Origin: UBA1205 sp045534635
GTDB lineage: Bacteria; Bacteroidota; Bacteroidia; Bacteroidales; WCHB1-69
NCBI GenBank assembly: GCA_045534635.1
Contig: JAZSKB010000002.1
Location: 29,698-93,697 of the forward strand
DNA length: 64,000 nucleotides
Direction: 5' to 3'
Shown here: positions 35,862 to 44,028 of the stretch, in pieces
Numbering within the stretch: the first letter of the stretch is position 1
Layout: each line of letters begins with the position of its first letter
Notes under the pieces: model-generated
Databases searched by the model: none
Seen by the model: the letters and a program-made list of their open reading frames with translations, nothing else
What the model was told of the DNA's origin: nothing
Made by a program: the position numbers and the translations under genes

Positions 35862-36374
35862 TTATTTTTCAGAGAGTGTCTTAACGATACCTGCCAATTT
35901 GCCACCAGAAGATTGCAATGCTGAAACCACATTGCGTGCTGGAGATTGTAACAAACCAACAATGTCACCAATAAGTTCTTCTCTTGATTTAAGACTACAT
36001 AATAAGTCTATTTGGTCTCCAACGTACACGCATTGTTCTATATATGCTGCTTTTACCGCTGGAATTTCATTTTTACCACGGAACTCTTTAATAATGCGAG
36101 CAGGCATATTACCTGTTTCGGATACCATTATTGCAGAAGTGCCATGCAACACAGGATACATTTCCGAATAATCAGTATCTAACTGTTCCATTGCTCTTTT
36201 CAAAAAGGTGTTTTTTACCATTTTGATTTTTACACCTTTTTTGAAACACATTCTTCTCAATGTGTTGCTTCTTTCTACAGTTAAACCTGAAATATCAGCT
36301 ACATAAACTGTGTTGTAACTTGATAGAATACCTGCAATTTCTTCTATAATTGTTGCTTTATCTTCTTTTCTCAT
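35862..36374 (-). CDS. rplJ: Ribosomal protein uL10
   Basis: 170 residues. KEDKATIIEEIAGIL at the N-terminus, YVADISGLTVE, RRMCFKKGVKIKMVKNTFLKRA (rRNA-binding region) and the C-terminal helix SGGKLAGIVKTLSEK, which would anchor the bL12 dimers. In E. coli the protein with bL12 represses its own mRNA; no leader element could be assigned here. Confidence 0.98.
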   Translation of the reverse strand: MRKEDKATIIEEIAGILSSYNTVYVADISGLTVERSNTLRRMCFKKGVKIKMVKNTFLKRAMEQLDTDYSEMYPVLHGTSAIMVSETGNMPARIIKEFRGKNEIPAVKAAYIEQCVYVGDQIDLLCSLKSREELIGDIVGLLQSPARNVVSALQSSGGKLAGIVKTLSEK

Positions 36375-36386
36375 AACTACACGTTT

Positions 36387-37082
36387 TTATAATGTAACTG
36401 ATTTAACATCTACTTGAACTCCTGGACTCATGGTACTGGAAATATAAATGCTTTTTACGTAAGTACCTTTGGCTGCAGTTGGTTTTAATTTGATAATATT
36501 TTGTATTACTTCTTTTGCATTATCAAAAATTGCTTCATTAGAGAATGAAATTTTTGCCACAGAAGTATGAATAATACCAAATTTATCAACTTTAAAATCT
36601 ATTTTACCTGCTTTAACTTCTTGTACAGCCTTACCAATATCCATTGTTACTGTACCAGTTTTTGGGTTTGGCATAAGACCTCGTGGTCCTAAAACTCTAC
36701 CCAATGCACCAATTTTAGGCATTACGCTTGGCATTGTGATAATTACATCAACATCTGTCCAACCATTTTTTATCTGTTGAATATAATCGTCCAATCCTAC
36801 GTATTCGGCTCCCGCTGCTTTAGCTTCTTCTTCTTTATCTGGGGTTACAAGTGCTAATACGCGAACAACTTTTCCTGTTCCATGCGGTAATGTAACAATA
36901 CCTCTAACCATTTGATTTGCTTTTCGTGGGTCTACTCCCAAACGAACATCTATATCAACTGAAGCATCAAATTTGGTATAGGTAATGTCTTTTACAATCT
37001 GAATTGCATCTGATAAAGGATATACACGAGTTAAATCATGTTTTGCCTCTACTTCTCTGCGTTTCTTTGATACTTTTGCCAT
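36387..37082 (-). CDS. rplA: Ribosomal protein uL1
   Basis: 231 residues. Contains the L1 signature MPKIGALGRVLGPRGLMPNPK, with DVRLGVDPRKANQMVRGIVTLP before it. It forms the L1 stalk at the ribosomal E site and, in other bacteria, represses the rplKA mRNA. It lies 26 bp after rplK. Confidence 0.98.
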   Translation of the reverse strand: MAKVSKKRREVEAKHDLTRVYPLSDAIQIVKDITYTKFDASVDIDVRLGVDPRKANQMVRGIVTLPHGTGKVVRVLALVTPDKEEEAKAAGAEYVGLDDYIQQIKNGWTDVDVIITMPSVMPKIGALGRVLGPRGLMPNPKTGTVTMDIGKAVQEVKAGKIDFKVDKFGIIHTSVAKISFSNEAIFDNAKEVIQNIIKLKPTAAKGTYVKSIYISSTMSPGVQVDVKSVTL

Positions 37083-37108
37083 TTTTTTACTTTTTTGAAT
37101 TTAAACGA

Positions 37109-37555
37109 CTAATTTTCTAATGGACCTTGACCACCCTTTACCGTAATACCCATACTACGAGCAGTACCTGCTACCATACGCATTGCGGAATCAACAGTAA
37201 AACAATTCATATCTACCATTTTACGTTCTGCAATTTCACGAACTTGGTCCCAAGTAATTGTAGCAACTTTACTACGGTTAGGTTCTGATGAACCTTTTTT
37301 GGCCTTTGCAACTTCCATTAGCTGTACAGCAACAGGCGGAGTCTTTACGATGAAATCAAAAGACTTGTCAGAGTACACTGTAATAATTACAGGAATAACT
37401 TTTCCTGCCATATCTTGTGTACGAGCATTGAATTGCTTACAAAATTCCATAATATTTACACCTTTTGCTCCCAATGCTGGACCAACTGGTGGTGATGGAT
37501 TTGCAGCACCGCCCTTAATCTGTAACTTAATGAGTCCTGCTACTTCTTTTGCCAT
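37109..37555 (-). CDS. rplK: Ribosomal protein uL11
   Basis: 148 residues. IKLQIKGGAANPSPPVGPALGAKGVNIMEF is the conserved N-terminal proline-rich block, and the C-terminal half (KVATITWDQVREIAERKM, GTARSMGITV) binds the GTPase-associated 23S rRNA. Second ribosomal gene in the run after nusG. Confidence 0.98.
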   Translation of the reverse strand: MAKEVAGLIKLQIKGGAANPSPPVGPALGAKGVNIMEFCKQFNARTQDMAGKVIPVIITVYSDKSFDFIVKTPPVAVQLMEVAKAKKGSSEPNRSKVATITWDQVREIAERKMVDMNCFTVDSAMRMVAGTARSMGITVKGGQGPLEN

Positions 37556-37611
37556 TTTTAATTTTGTTTAATAATTTTGTTAATAACTAATCCTTTTAAT
37601 AATTTTTAGAA

Positions 37612-38169
37612 CTAAACTTCTTTGGCTACTTGATAATAACTCAATTCCAAAGGAGTTTTTCTACCGAAAATCTTCACCGTTACTTTCAGTTTTTTCTTGT
37701 CATGGTTAACTTCTTCTATTATCCCCGTAAAACTATTGAAAGGACCATCGGTAACAACAATAGATTCTCCAACCATAAAAGAACCAACTACTTCTTCTTC
37801 GTTTATATTGAGTTCATCGGCTTTGCCTAATAATCTCATTACCTCGTTGGGCTTTAATGATTCTGGTTCATCTCCGCCTAAAAAACCTAATACACCAGGA
37901 GTTTGTCTCAACAAATGTTTTACTTCTCCCTGTGATAAATCGGCTTCAACGAAGACATATCCCGGATAAAAATTTCTTTCTTTCGTAACTTTTTTACCAT
38001 TACGAATACGATATACTTTTTCTATCGGTACAAGCACTTGCGATACAAACGCTTGCAAGCCCAAAACTGCCACTTCACTTTCTATATGAAGTTTTATCTT
38101 TCGTTCTTGCTGCGTAATGGCCCGTAACACATACCAACGTAAATTGTTTGTTTCGCTAACACTTTCCAT
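37612..38169 (-). CDS. nusG: Transcription termination/antitermination protein NusG
   Basis: 185 residues. The NGN domain (RWYVLRAITQQERKIK, ERNFYPGYVFVEADL, TPGVLGFLGGDEPESL) is followed by a C-terminal KOW domain (GESIVVTDGPFNSFTGIIEEV). It binds RNA polymerase and couples transcription with translation or Rho. It lies between secE and rplK as in most bacteria. Confidence 0.97.
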   Translation of the reverse strand: MESVSETNNLRWYVLRAITQQERKIKLHIESEVAVLGLQAFVSQVLVPIEKVYRIRNGKKVTKERNFYPGYVFVEADLSQGEVKHLLRQTPGVLGFLGGDEPESLKPNEVMRLLGKADELNINEEEVVGSFMVGESIVVTDGPFNSFTGIIEEVNHDKKKLKVTVKIFGRKTPLELSYYQVAKEV

Positions 38170-38245
38170 GCTATTACCTTTCTTTATAATAAATACTCTT
38201 TATAGATTGATATCTATGGAAGCAGAGTATTGTATTCATTAAAAT

Positions 38246-38470
38246 TTATGCACCATACATGAATCCTAAAAAACCTTTCCAAATGAATGACCCAAAAGCA
38301 ATATGTTGTACTCCAAATAGAAAATCCATCATAAAAACAACTAATGCTATCACTAACGATGCCACTGAAACAACAACTGCACTATTTTGCAATTCTGCCC
38401 AACTTGGCCAAGTTACTTTGTGTATCAATTCATCGTATGATTCACGTATGTATCCAATTATCTTCTTCAT
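38246..38470 (-). CDS. secE: Preprotein translocase subunit SecE
   Basis: 74 residues, single-helix type: KKIIGYIRESYDELIHKVTWPSWAELQNSAVVVS with the conserved VTWPS block, then one transmembrane helix. It clamps SecY in the inner-membrane Sec translocon. A longer open frame runs upstream through the tRNA-Trp gene and is not coding; the ATG chosen lies 18 bases after the tRNA. Confidence 0.96.
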   Translation of the reverse strand: MKKIIGYIRESYDELIHKVTWPSWAELQNSAVVVSVASLVIALVVFMMDFLFGVQHIAFGSFIWKGFLGFMYGA

Positions 38471-38487
38471 TTTTAACTTAATTTTAG

Positions 38488-38558
38488 CAGGGGAAGAGAG
38501 ATTCGAACTCCCATCTATGGTTTTGGAGACCACTATTCTGCCCTTAAACTATTCCCCT
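38488..38558 (-). tRNA. tRNA-Trp (anticodon CCA)
   Basis: On the minus strand a 7-bp acceptor stem (AGGGGAA/TTCCCCT), a D arm, an anticodon arm with loop CTCCAAA holding CCA, and a T arm with TTCGAAT form a cloverleaf of 71 bases. The discriminator is G and CCA is not encoded. It lies between tuf and secE, just after a hairpin. Confidence 0.95.
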
Positions 38559-38585
38559 AAAAAGGACACAATAAAAGTGTCCTTT
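38559..38585 (-). terminator. Hairpin between tuf and tRNA-Trp
   Basis: 9-bp arms (AAAGGACAC / GTGTCCTTT) with a 7-base loop and a run of T on the minus strand that ends exactly at the tRNA 5' end. It may partly terminate after tuf or serve as the processing site for the tRNA. Confidence 0.6.
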
Positions 38586-38595
38586 ATTTTATTAC

Positions 38596-39783
38596 TTAAT
38601 CTAATATTTCAGTTACCTGACCTGCACCTACAGTTCTACCACCTTCACGGATAGCGAAACGTAAGTTTTGATTCAAAGCGATTTCTGCTATCAAGTTAAC
38701 TTCAATTGTCAAGTTATCTCCTGGCATTACCATTTCTACACCTTGAGGAAGAGAAATTTCACCAGTTACGTCTGTTGTTCTAAAATAGAATTGAGGACGA
38801 TATTTTGTGTGGAATGGTGTGTGACGACCACCTTCTTCTTTTTTCAAGATATAAACTTCTGCTTTGAAATGTTTGTGAGGTTTGATAGAACCCGGTTTTG
38901 CGATAACCATACCACGACGGATTTCATCTTTATCAATACCACGAAGCAATAAACCTGCATTATCACCAGCTTCACCTTCGTCTAATATTTTACGGAACAT
39001 TTCTACACCAGTAACAACTGATTTCAATTTTTCAGCACCCATACCAATAATATCAACAGGGTCACCAGTTTTGATAATACCTGATTCGATACGACCTGTA
39101 GCAACAGTACCACGACCAGTGATAGAGAACACGTCTTCGATAGGCATTAAGAAATCTTTATCTTTATCACGAACTGGAAGAGGAATCCAATTATCAGCGG
39201 TATCCATTAATTCCATAATTTTTTCTACCCATGTTGGTTCTCCATTCAAGCCACCAAGAGCAGAACCACGAATCACTGGAGTATTATCACCATCAAATCC
39301 GTAGAATGATAATAAATCACGGATTTCCATTTCTACAAGGTCTAACAATTCTGGGTCGTCAACCATGTCACATTTGTTCATAAAAACAACCATTCTTGGC
39401 ACACCAACTTGTTTTGCCAAAAGAATGTGTTCACGAGTTTGAGGCATAGGACCATCAGTTGCAGCTACAACCAAAATAGCACCGTCCATTTGAGCAGCAC
39501 CAGTTACCATGTTTTTAACATAGTCAGCGTGACCTGGACAGTCAACGTGTGCATAGTGACGATTTTTAGTTTGATATTCTACGTGTGAAGTATTGATAGT
39601 AATACCACGTTCTTTTTCTTCAGGAGCGTTATCGATAGAATCGAAACTTCTGAATTCTGACAAACCTGCTTCTGCCAAAACTTTTGTGATAGCAGCGGTC
39701 AAGGTTGTTTTGCCATGGTCGATGTGACCAATAGTTCCAATATTTACATGATCTTTGGAACGTTCAAATTTTTCTTTTGCCAT
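38596..39783 (-). CDS. tuf: Elongation factor Tu
   Basis: 395 residues. G1 GHIDHGKTTL, G3 DCPGHADY, G4 NKCDMVD, then domains 2 and 3 (GRGTVATGRIE, HTPFHTKYRPQFYFRTTDVTG). It delivers aminoacyl-tRNA to the ribosome. Four tRNA genes precede it and tRNA-Trp follows, an order close to the E. coli tufB operon. Confidence 0.99.
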   Translation of the reverse strand: MAKEKFERSKDHVNIGTIGHIDHGKTTLTAAITKVLAEAGLSEFRSFDSIDNAPEEKERGITINTSHVEYQTKNRHYAHVDCPGHADYVKNMVTGAAQMDGAILVVAATDGPMPQTREHILLAKQVGVPRMVVFMNKCDMVDDPELLDLVEMEIRDLLSFYGFDGDNTPVIRGSALGGLNGEPTWVEKIMELMDTADNWIPLPVRDKDKDFLMPIEDVFSITGRGTVATGRIESGIIKTGDPVDIIGMGAEKLKSVVTGVEMFRKILDEGEAGDNAGLLLRGIDKDEIRRGMVIAKPGSIKPHKHFKAEVYILKKEEGGRHTPFHTKYRPQFYFRTTDVTGEISLPQGVEMVMPGDNLTIEVNLIAEIALNQNLRFAIREGGRTVGAGQVTEILD

Positions 39784-39861
39784 TGTCTTAAAATTTTAAG
39801 GATGTTAATTATATATAATTTTTTTATTTTCTATTATTATCTCTTCTTTTAATATCCAAAG

Positions 39862-39933
<72 letters not shown>

Positions 39934-39938
39934 GTTTG

Positions 39939-40011
39939 AGCGGAAGACGGGGCTCGAACCCGCCACCTAAAGCTTGGAAGGCTTTCGCTCTGCCAAATGA
40001 GCTACTTCCGC
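39939..40011 (-). tRNA. tRNA-Gly (anticodon TCC)
   Basis: Minus-strand cloverleaf with acceptor GCGGAAG/CTTCCGC and anticodon stem AAAGC/GCTTT around CTTCCAA (anticodon TCC). It is separated from tRNA-Thr(GGT) by only 5 bases. Confidence 0.95.
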
Positions 40012-40069
40012 ATACACAGAAAACCGCAACAAAAATCGGTTCTTATTGCTGTTTTCTTTTTTTGACTTG

Positions 40070-40151
40070 TGGGGGGAGGAGGATTCGAACCTCCGAAGGC
40101 TCAGCCAACAGATTTACAGTCTGCCCCATTTGACCGCTCTGGTATCCCCCC
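40070..40151 (-). tRNA. tRNA-Tyr (anticodon GTA)
   Basis: 82-base class II tRNA on the minus strand: acceptor GGGGGGA/TCCCCCC, anticodon loop CTGTAAA (GTA), long variable arm, T stem GGAGG/CCTCC, discriminator A. Confidence 0.95.
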
Positions 40152-40174
40152 GCTGTACAACTACAAAGAACCTG

Positions 40175-40248
40175 AGCCACTGGAGGGATTCGAACCCACG
40201 ACCCGCTGATTACAAATCAGCTGCTCTGGCCAACTGAGCTACAGTGGC
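40175..40248 (-). tRNA. tRNA-Thr (anticodon TGT)
   Basis: Minus-strand cloverleaf with acceptor GCCACTG/CAGTGGC and anticodon loop TTTGTAA (TGT), T loop TTCGAAT. First RNA of the tRNA-tuf operon. Confidence 0.95.
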
Positions 40249-40282
40249 GTCTCTGATTTTTTGAACTCTTCAAATCAGGATG

Positions 40283-40290
40283 CAAAGGTA
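40283..40290 (-). promoter_or_regulatory. -7 box for the tRNA-tuf operon
   Basis: TACCTTTG on the minus strand, 35 bases before the first tRNA of the operon. It is the strongest candidate for the head promoter of the whole tRNA-tuf-rpl-rpo run. Confidence 0.6.
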
Positions 40291-40534
40291 CAACTTTTTT
40301 CAATACAATTTTACAATTACAAGTCTTTTTTTTTATATTTTTTTTATTTGATTGATTTTGTGATATATAAATTTCATTCTCTTGTGAAATACGTACATCA
40401 TTTTTTTCTTTTATCTGTTAGTAGTCGGATTTTATGATGATTTTTTTGCACATTTAGACTATTGATTCTTGAAAAAATACTATATTTTTAGGATACCTTT
40501 ATTATAATTTATTTTTCCATAGCATAAAAAACAA
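40291..40534. other. AT-rich intergenic stretch upstream of the tRNA-tuf operon
   Basis: Part of a gap of about 380 bp between tRNA-Thr and the outer-membrane gene. It holds long T tracts near 40321-40350 and no open frame or RNA I can recognise. The T tracts upstream of a stable RNA promoter could act as UP-like or bending elements, which is inference. Confidence 0.4.
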
Positions 40535-40564
40535 ACCCCTCATTGTAGTGAACAAATGAGGGGT
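40535..40564 (-). terminator. Terminator after the outer-membrane protein gene
   Basis: 10-bp perfect arms (ACCCCTCATT / AATGAGGGGT) with a 10-base loop, followed on the minus strand by TTTGTTTTTT. It ends the lipoprotein/outer-membrane pair. Confidence 0.8.
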
Positions 40565-40628
40565 AAAACAAAGTTGTTTACTATTTTTCTTCAATTCTTA
40601 TTTTAAAACTATCAGAATTTATAGTTTT

Positions 40629-41555
40629 TTACTTAAAATAATAATGTAAAGATAAAATAGCACCGATATTTTCTGTGCCATATATTAATGTACGACTACC
40701 TGGGCTAACCAATCTATTGTACTCGGTAATAGCAGCTTGTGCTTGAGAATAACCTTCGAATACAGTGTATGTTTGTGGTTGCCATGCCATCATAATAGGT
40801 GTAAATGTAACATTTGCTCCTAATGACAATTTTTCAGCGAAAAACCATTCTATACCCAAATCACACATCAAACCTACACCATGTTCAAAACCGACATTAT
40901 AGCGTTTGATAGGTCTTGCATAAGCAATATCTCCATTGATACCTGCTTTTGCATCATTCAAATCTTCTGCTATATCCATATTTGTTGGAGCTTGATTCAT
41001 TGCTGTTATTTGGTTTCCATAATCGAAATTAACAACTGCTCCTCCAAAAGAATAAAGTAAACTTGCTCCACAAACGAAACGCAATTTACGACTTCCTCCT
41101 GTATATTCTAAACCAACAGAAGCACCTCCGCCTGATAGATTAAAATTGATATTATCAACTACAACATCTTCTGATAATGGATTGTTTTTCTTAGCAACAT
41201 CATCTGTAACGTATTCTCTATATTTAAAATAAACGCCACTAAAACCAACACTACCTTTTACTGCTAATTTTTCTGAAACTTTATATTTCAAACGAACAGA
41301 AGCCATTGGTTCTTGTGCCAATATAAACATTTCGTAAGGTACAGCTGTTGCTGCTTTAATTGATTCTCCAACAAATTCTTTAGATTTAAATTGAGAATTT
41401 GCTCTAATTCCTGAAACTGGGTTGATACTAAAACCTATTCCAAGACTTCCTGCTGAAGGTAAAAAACCTTCTGGAATTGGTTTTTGTTGTGCCTCTACTA
41501 TTGTTATTGGTAATATTAACAATATACTTACCACATATTTAACTAACTTTTTCAT
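40629..41555 (-). CDS. Outer-membrane beta-barrel protein, function unknown
   Basis: 308 residues. A signal peptide (KYVVSILLILPITIVEAQQ) is followed by strand-rich sequence with repeated G-x-G and aromatic positions, SVRLKYKVSEKLAVKGSVGF, GVGLMCDLGIEWFFAEKLSLGANV, and a last strand GAILSLHYYFK ending in Phe-Lys. This fits an outer-membrane beta-barrel of 8-10 strands. I do not recognise the family. It is 30 bp downstream of a lipoprotein gene, so the two may act together. Confidence 0.7.
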   Translation of the reverse strand: MKKLVKYVVSILLILPITIVEAQQKPIPEGFLPSAGSLGIGFSINPVSGIRANSQFKSKEFVGESIKAATAVPYEMFILAQEPMASVRLKYKVSEKLAVKGSVGFSGVYFKYREYVTDDVAKKNNPLSEDVVVDNINFNLSGGGASVGLEYTGGSRKLRFVCGASLLYSFGGAVVNFDYGNQITAMNQAPTNMDIAEDLNDAKAGINGDIAYARPIKRYNVGFEHGVGLMCDLGIEWFFAEKLSLGANVTFTPIMMAWQPQTYTVFEGYSQAQAAITEYNRLVSPGSRTLIYGTENIGAILSLHYYFK

Positions 41556-41585
41556 ATTCCATTAATTTTAAGTTAATTAAACTAA

Positions 41586-42053
41586 TTAATTCATATCTTG
41601 GTCATTAGGAAATCCTGATGGTTTTGCTATTTTAATATTTACGTTTACACGGGTACCATCAAAGCATGATTCTTTTTTTGTTTCTGTGAATAAGCCCATT
41701 TTCTTATTTCCTCCAACTTTACAATTTGCTAAGAAAGTGGTACTTACTGTAACATCTGAAGTAGCACCTACTAATGTTGGAACTACTATTTCGTAATATC
41801 CAGAAGCATTTGTTGTAGCTGTGTAACGTTTTGAACCTGAAGCTTTTGGGTTAATAGATTTTAAATCTAAATCCACATTAACCGTTGCTCCACTTACATA
41901 CTCATAGTCTGTTTCTTCCAAGTAGGATACATAACCCCATATTGTTGCTTTTCCTACAATGGTTTCATCTGTTAATGCTGTGGGCTCTTTTTTTTCACAA
42001 GAACTCATTGCTACTAATAGTAGCACAACTGTTAAACTTAATAATTTTCTCAT
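41586..42053 (-). CDS. Putative lipoprotein with a carboxypeptidase-regulatory/Ig-like fold
   Basis: 155 residues. Lipobox VAMSSC with Cys at about residue 19, then EKKEPTAL linker. The middle (WGYVSYLEETDYEYVSGATVNVDL, TNASGYYEIVVPT) is like the carboxypeptidase regulatory-like beta-sandwich used in Bacteroidota surface proteins. Two cysteines near the C-terminus may pair. First gene of a pair with the barrel protein; function unknown. Confidence 0.7.
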   Translation of the reverse strand: MRKLLSLTVVLLLVAMSSCEKKEPTALTDETIVGKATIWGYVSYLEETDYEYVSGATVNVDLDLKSINPKASGSKRYTATTNASGYYEIVVPTLVGATSDVTVSTTFLANCKVGGNKKMGLFTETKKESCFDGTRVNVNIKIAKPSGFPNDQDMN

Positions 42054-42115
42054 ATTCTTATTTATTTTAAATTATGCGTACTCACTTATGGCTTTTCCGC
42101 TTACTCCATTTTTTG

Positions 42116-42123
42116 CAAAAGTA
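42116..42123 (-). promoter_or_regulatory. -7 box for the lipoprotein/barrel pair
   Basis: TACTTTTG on the minus strand, 63 bases before the lipoprotein ATG and just after the mtgA stop. Confidence 0.5.
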
Positions 42124-42206
42124 CTATTTTTTTTTATATCAATGTCTTTTATTTTATTTTTTTTCAACAAAAAAAATTTCATTATTTCATTTTTGAAGAA
42201 AAAATG

Positions 42207-42998
42207 TTACAATTGGATTCTTTTACCTCCATTTTTTTTGATTCTTTTTTCTTCTTGATTCTCATAACGTTTTTCTGCTGCGACAATAGTTTCTTTATCA
42301 AAATCTATTTTTCCTAACTTGGGAATTAAATTGATAATAGAATTTGCTCTATTGTTTAAATATGTGGTTGGTTTAGATGGATTTCTTTTTCTTGGATTTG
42401 GATAGCAAGCGACCATTAAAGCGGCTTGTCGTTGAGTAAGTTTATTTGCAGAAGTATGGAAATAATAGTTTGAGGCTGTCTCACAACCATACAAGCCGTC
42501 TCCAAATTCAATTACATTAAGATAAACTTCCATAATTCGTTCTTTCGACCAAAACAATTCAATCAAAATAGTAAAATAGACTTCAAATCCTTTCCGTATC
42601 CAAGATTGATGAGGAGTAAGAAAAACATTTTTAGCCGTTTGTTGAGAAATTGTACTTGCTCCACGTTTACGAACACCATTTTTTCTTTCATTAATTGCTT
42701 TTTGGATAGCACTAAAATCAAAACCATTATGAGCCAAAAAACGATTATCTTCCGAAGCAATAGAGGCTTTTATTAAATATGGTGAGATATTTTCAATATT
42801 TGTCCATTTTTTAGTAATTGTAGCATTGTGGAACAATTTTCGAGAAATCATCAAAGGAGTTATTGGAGGATTTATCCAACGATACAATATAGTAATTCCA
42901 ACTGTAACAATGAAAAACCATAATACGACTTTAAAGAAAACGGAACCTATTTTCCAACTTTTAGCACTTTGCTTTGATTTCTTTTTTTTAGTACCCAT
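42207..42998 (-). CDS. mtgA: Monofunctional peptidoglycan glycosyltransferase (GT51)
   Basis: 263 residues. Basic N-terminus, one transmembrane helix (VVLWFFIVTVGITILY), then a GT51 domain: ASIASEDNRFLAHNGFD with the catalytic Glu, KRGASTISQQTAKNVFL, and ELFWSKERIMEVYLNVIEFGDGLYG. It polymerises lipid II into glycan strands on the periplasmic face. No transpeptidase domain is present, as expected for MtgA. It stands as a single gene 55 bp after the tRNA-Asp gene. Confidence 0.95.
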   Translation of the reverse strand: MGTKKKKSKQSAKSWKIGSVFFKVVLWFFIVTVGITILYRWINPPITPLMISRKLFHNATITKKWTNIENISPYLIKASIASEDNRFLAHNGFDFSAIQKAINERKNGVRKRGASTISQQTAKNVFLTPHQSWIRKGFEVYFTILIELFWSKERIMEVYLNVIEFGDGLYGCETASNYYFHTSANKLTQRQAALMVACYPNPRKRNPSKPTTYLNNRANSIINLIPKLGKIDFDKETIVAAEKRYENQEEKRIKKNGGKRIQL

Positions 42999-43023
42999 AC
43001 TTACAATTCACACATCAATAAAG

Positions 43024-43051
43024 AAAAAGGGCAACGAATGTTGCCCTTTTT
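43024..43051 (-). terminator. Terminator after tRNA-Asp
   Basis: 12-bp perfect arms (AAAAAGGGCAAC / GTTGCCCTTTTT) with a 4-base loop, running into T residues on the minus strand. It begins 2 bases after the tRNA 3' end. Confidence 0.85.
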
Positions 43052-43052
43052 G

Positions 43053-43127
43053 CGGTGCGGACGGGACTCGAACCCGCGACCCCGTGCGTGACAGGCACGT
43101 ATTCTAACCAAGCTGAACTACCGCACC
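43053..43127 (-). tRNA. tRNA-Asp (anticodon GTC)
   Basis: Minus-strand cloverleaf: acceptor GGTGCGG/CCGCACC, anticodon stem CGTGC/GCACG around CTGTCAC (GTC), T loop TTCGAGT, discriminator G. CCA not encoded. Confidence 0.95.
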
Positions 43128-43138
43128 GTTTCGGAATG

Positions 43139-43146
43139 CAAAAGTA
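43139..43146 (-). promoter_or_regulatory. -7 box for tRNA-Asp
   Basis: TACTTTTG on the minus strand, 12 bases before the tRNA 5' end, consistent with a very short leader. Confidence 0.55.
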
Positions 43147-43222
43147 CAATTTTTTTTAATACAAATTTCATTTTTTTGTATTTTTTTTGAAAAAAAAATT
43201 TATATACATAATAATCAGACTA

Positions 43223-43468
43223 TTACAATAACGGGTCATAGCCTTCTCCTCCTCCCGGACGACAAGATAATAGCCTTTTTAAGGCTTTCCAACCGCCTTT
43301 AAAAGGACCATATTTCACAATTGCTTGATATGCGTACACTGAACATGTCGGAGTATAACGACAAACTGAAGGGAACAAAGGGGAAATCGCATATTGATAA
43401 AATCTGATAAGTAATAGCATCAATTTTTGTAAGATTTTGACTAAAAAATATCCTATCTTACTGAACAT
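43223..43468 (-). CDS. yidD: Membrane protein insertion efficiency factor YidD
   Basis: 81 residues. LIRFYQYAISPLFPSVCRYTPTCSVYAYQAI and KGGWKALKRLLSCRPGGG carry the conserved cysteines and the CRPGG end of the YidD family, an amphipathic inner-membrane protein that helps YidC-dependent insertion. It is not next to yidC or rnpA here but 5 bp after an acyltransferase gene. Confidence 0.95.
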   Translation of the reverse strand: MFSKIGYFLVKILQKLMLLLIRFYQYAISPLFPSVCRYTPTCSVYAYQAIVKYGPFKGGWKALKRLLSCRPGGGEGYDPLL

Positions 43469-43473
43469 GACAT

Positions 43474-44028
43474 TTATAGATTAAAATTTTCTGGGTGTCT
43501 TCCTTTCATACCACGATAAAAATCTTGTATTGCTTTTAAATCAGCATCGTAATCTCCTGTTACTTTTATTACATGTCCGATACCTCCTATTTTTTTTCCC
43601 CAATCTATGTAGCACAAACACATTGGTACTTCTGCATACTGGGCTATAAAATAAAATCCTTTTTTCCAGACTTCAACACGTTTGCGAGTACCTTCTGGAG
43701 CAATCAACACAGCGATATTATCTTCTTTTTTTATCATATTACCAATATGAACAGGTAACATTCTAACATGTTGTCTATCAACAGGAATACCGCCTAATAG
43801 ATTTAAAATAATATTCATAGGAAATCGAAAAGATTCTTTTCTAATCATAAACTTGACATTCAAGCCCATAACATCAAGAACCATTTTTCCTACGACAAAA
43901 TCCCACATTGAAGTATGAGGTGCAAATACCAAAACACACTTTTTTGCTTCCTCTGGAACGGTATAGTCCATTGTAAAGCCAAAAAGTTTTAGCAGAAATT
44001 TATTCAAAGGTTTACAACAAAAATTCAT
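43474..44028 (-). CDS. Lysophospholipid (1-acylglycerol-3-phosphate) acyltransferase family protein
   Basis: 184 residues. The acyltransferase motifs are clear: HTSMWD (H-x4-D catalytic pair), GGIPVDR, and APEGTRKR. The protein lacks the long N-terminal membrane region of PlsC and ends YRGMKGRHPE, like the compact group often found near glycosyltransferases. It overlaps the end of the upstream glycosyltransferase gene by 4 bp. Acceptor lipid unknown. Confidence 0.9.
   Translation of the reverse strand: MNFCCKPLNKFLLKLFGFTMDYTVPEEAKKCVLVFAPHTSMWDFVVGKMVLDVMGLNVKFMIRKESFRFPMNIILNLLGGIPVDRQHVRMLPVHIGNMIKKEDNIAVLIAPEGTRKRVEVWKKGFYFIAQYAEVPMCLCYIDWGKKIGGIGHVIKVTGDYDADLKAIQDFYRGMKGRHPENFNL

Noticed and set aside
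38471..38533. N-terminal extension of secE (21 codons)
   Set aside because: It would read through the tRNA-Trp gene; the SecE family starts at the inner ATG.
40321..40350. T-rich stretch as a terminator
   Set aside because: No stem precedes it on either strand.
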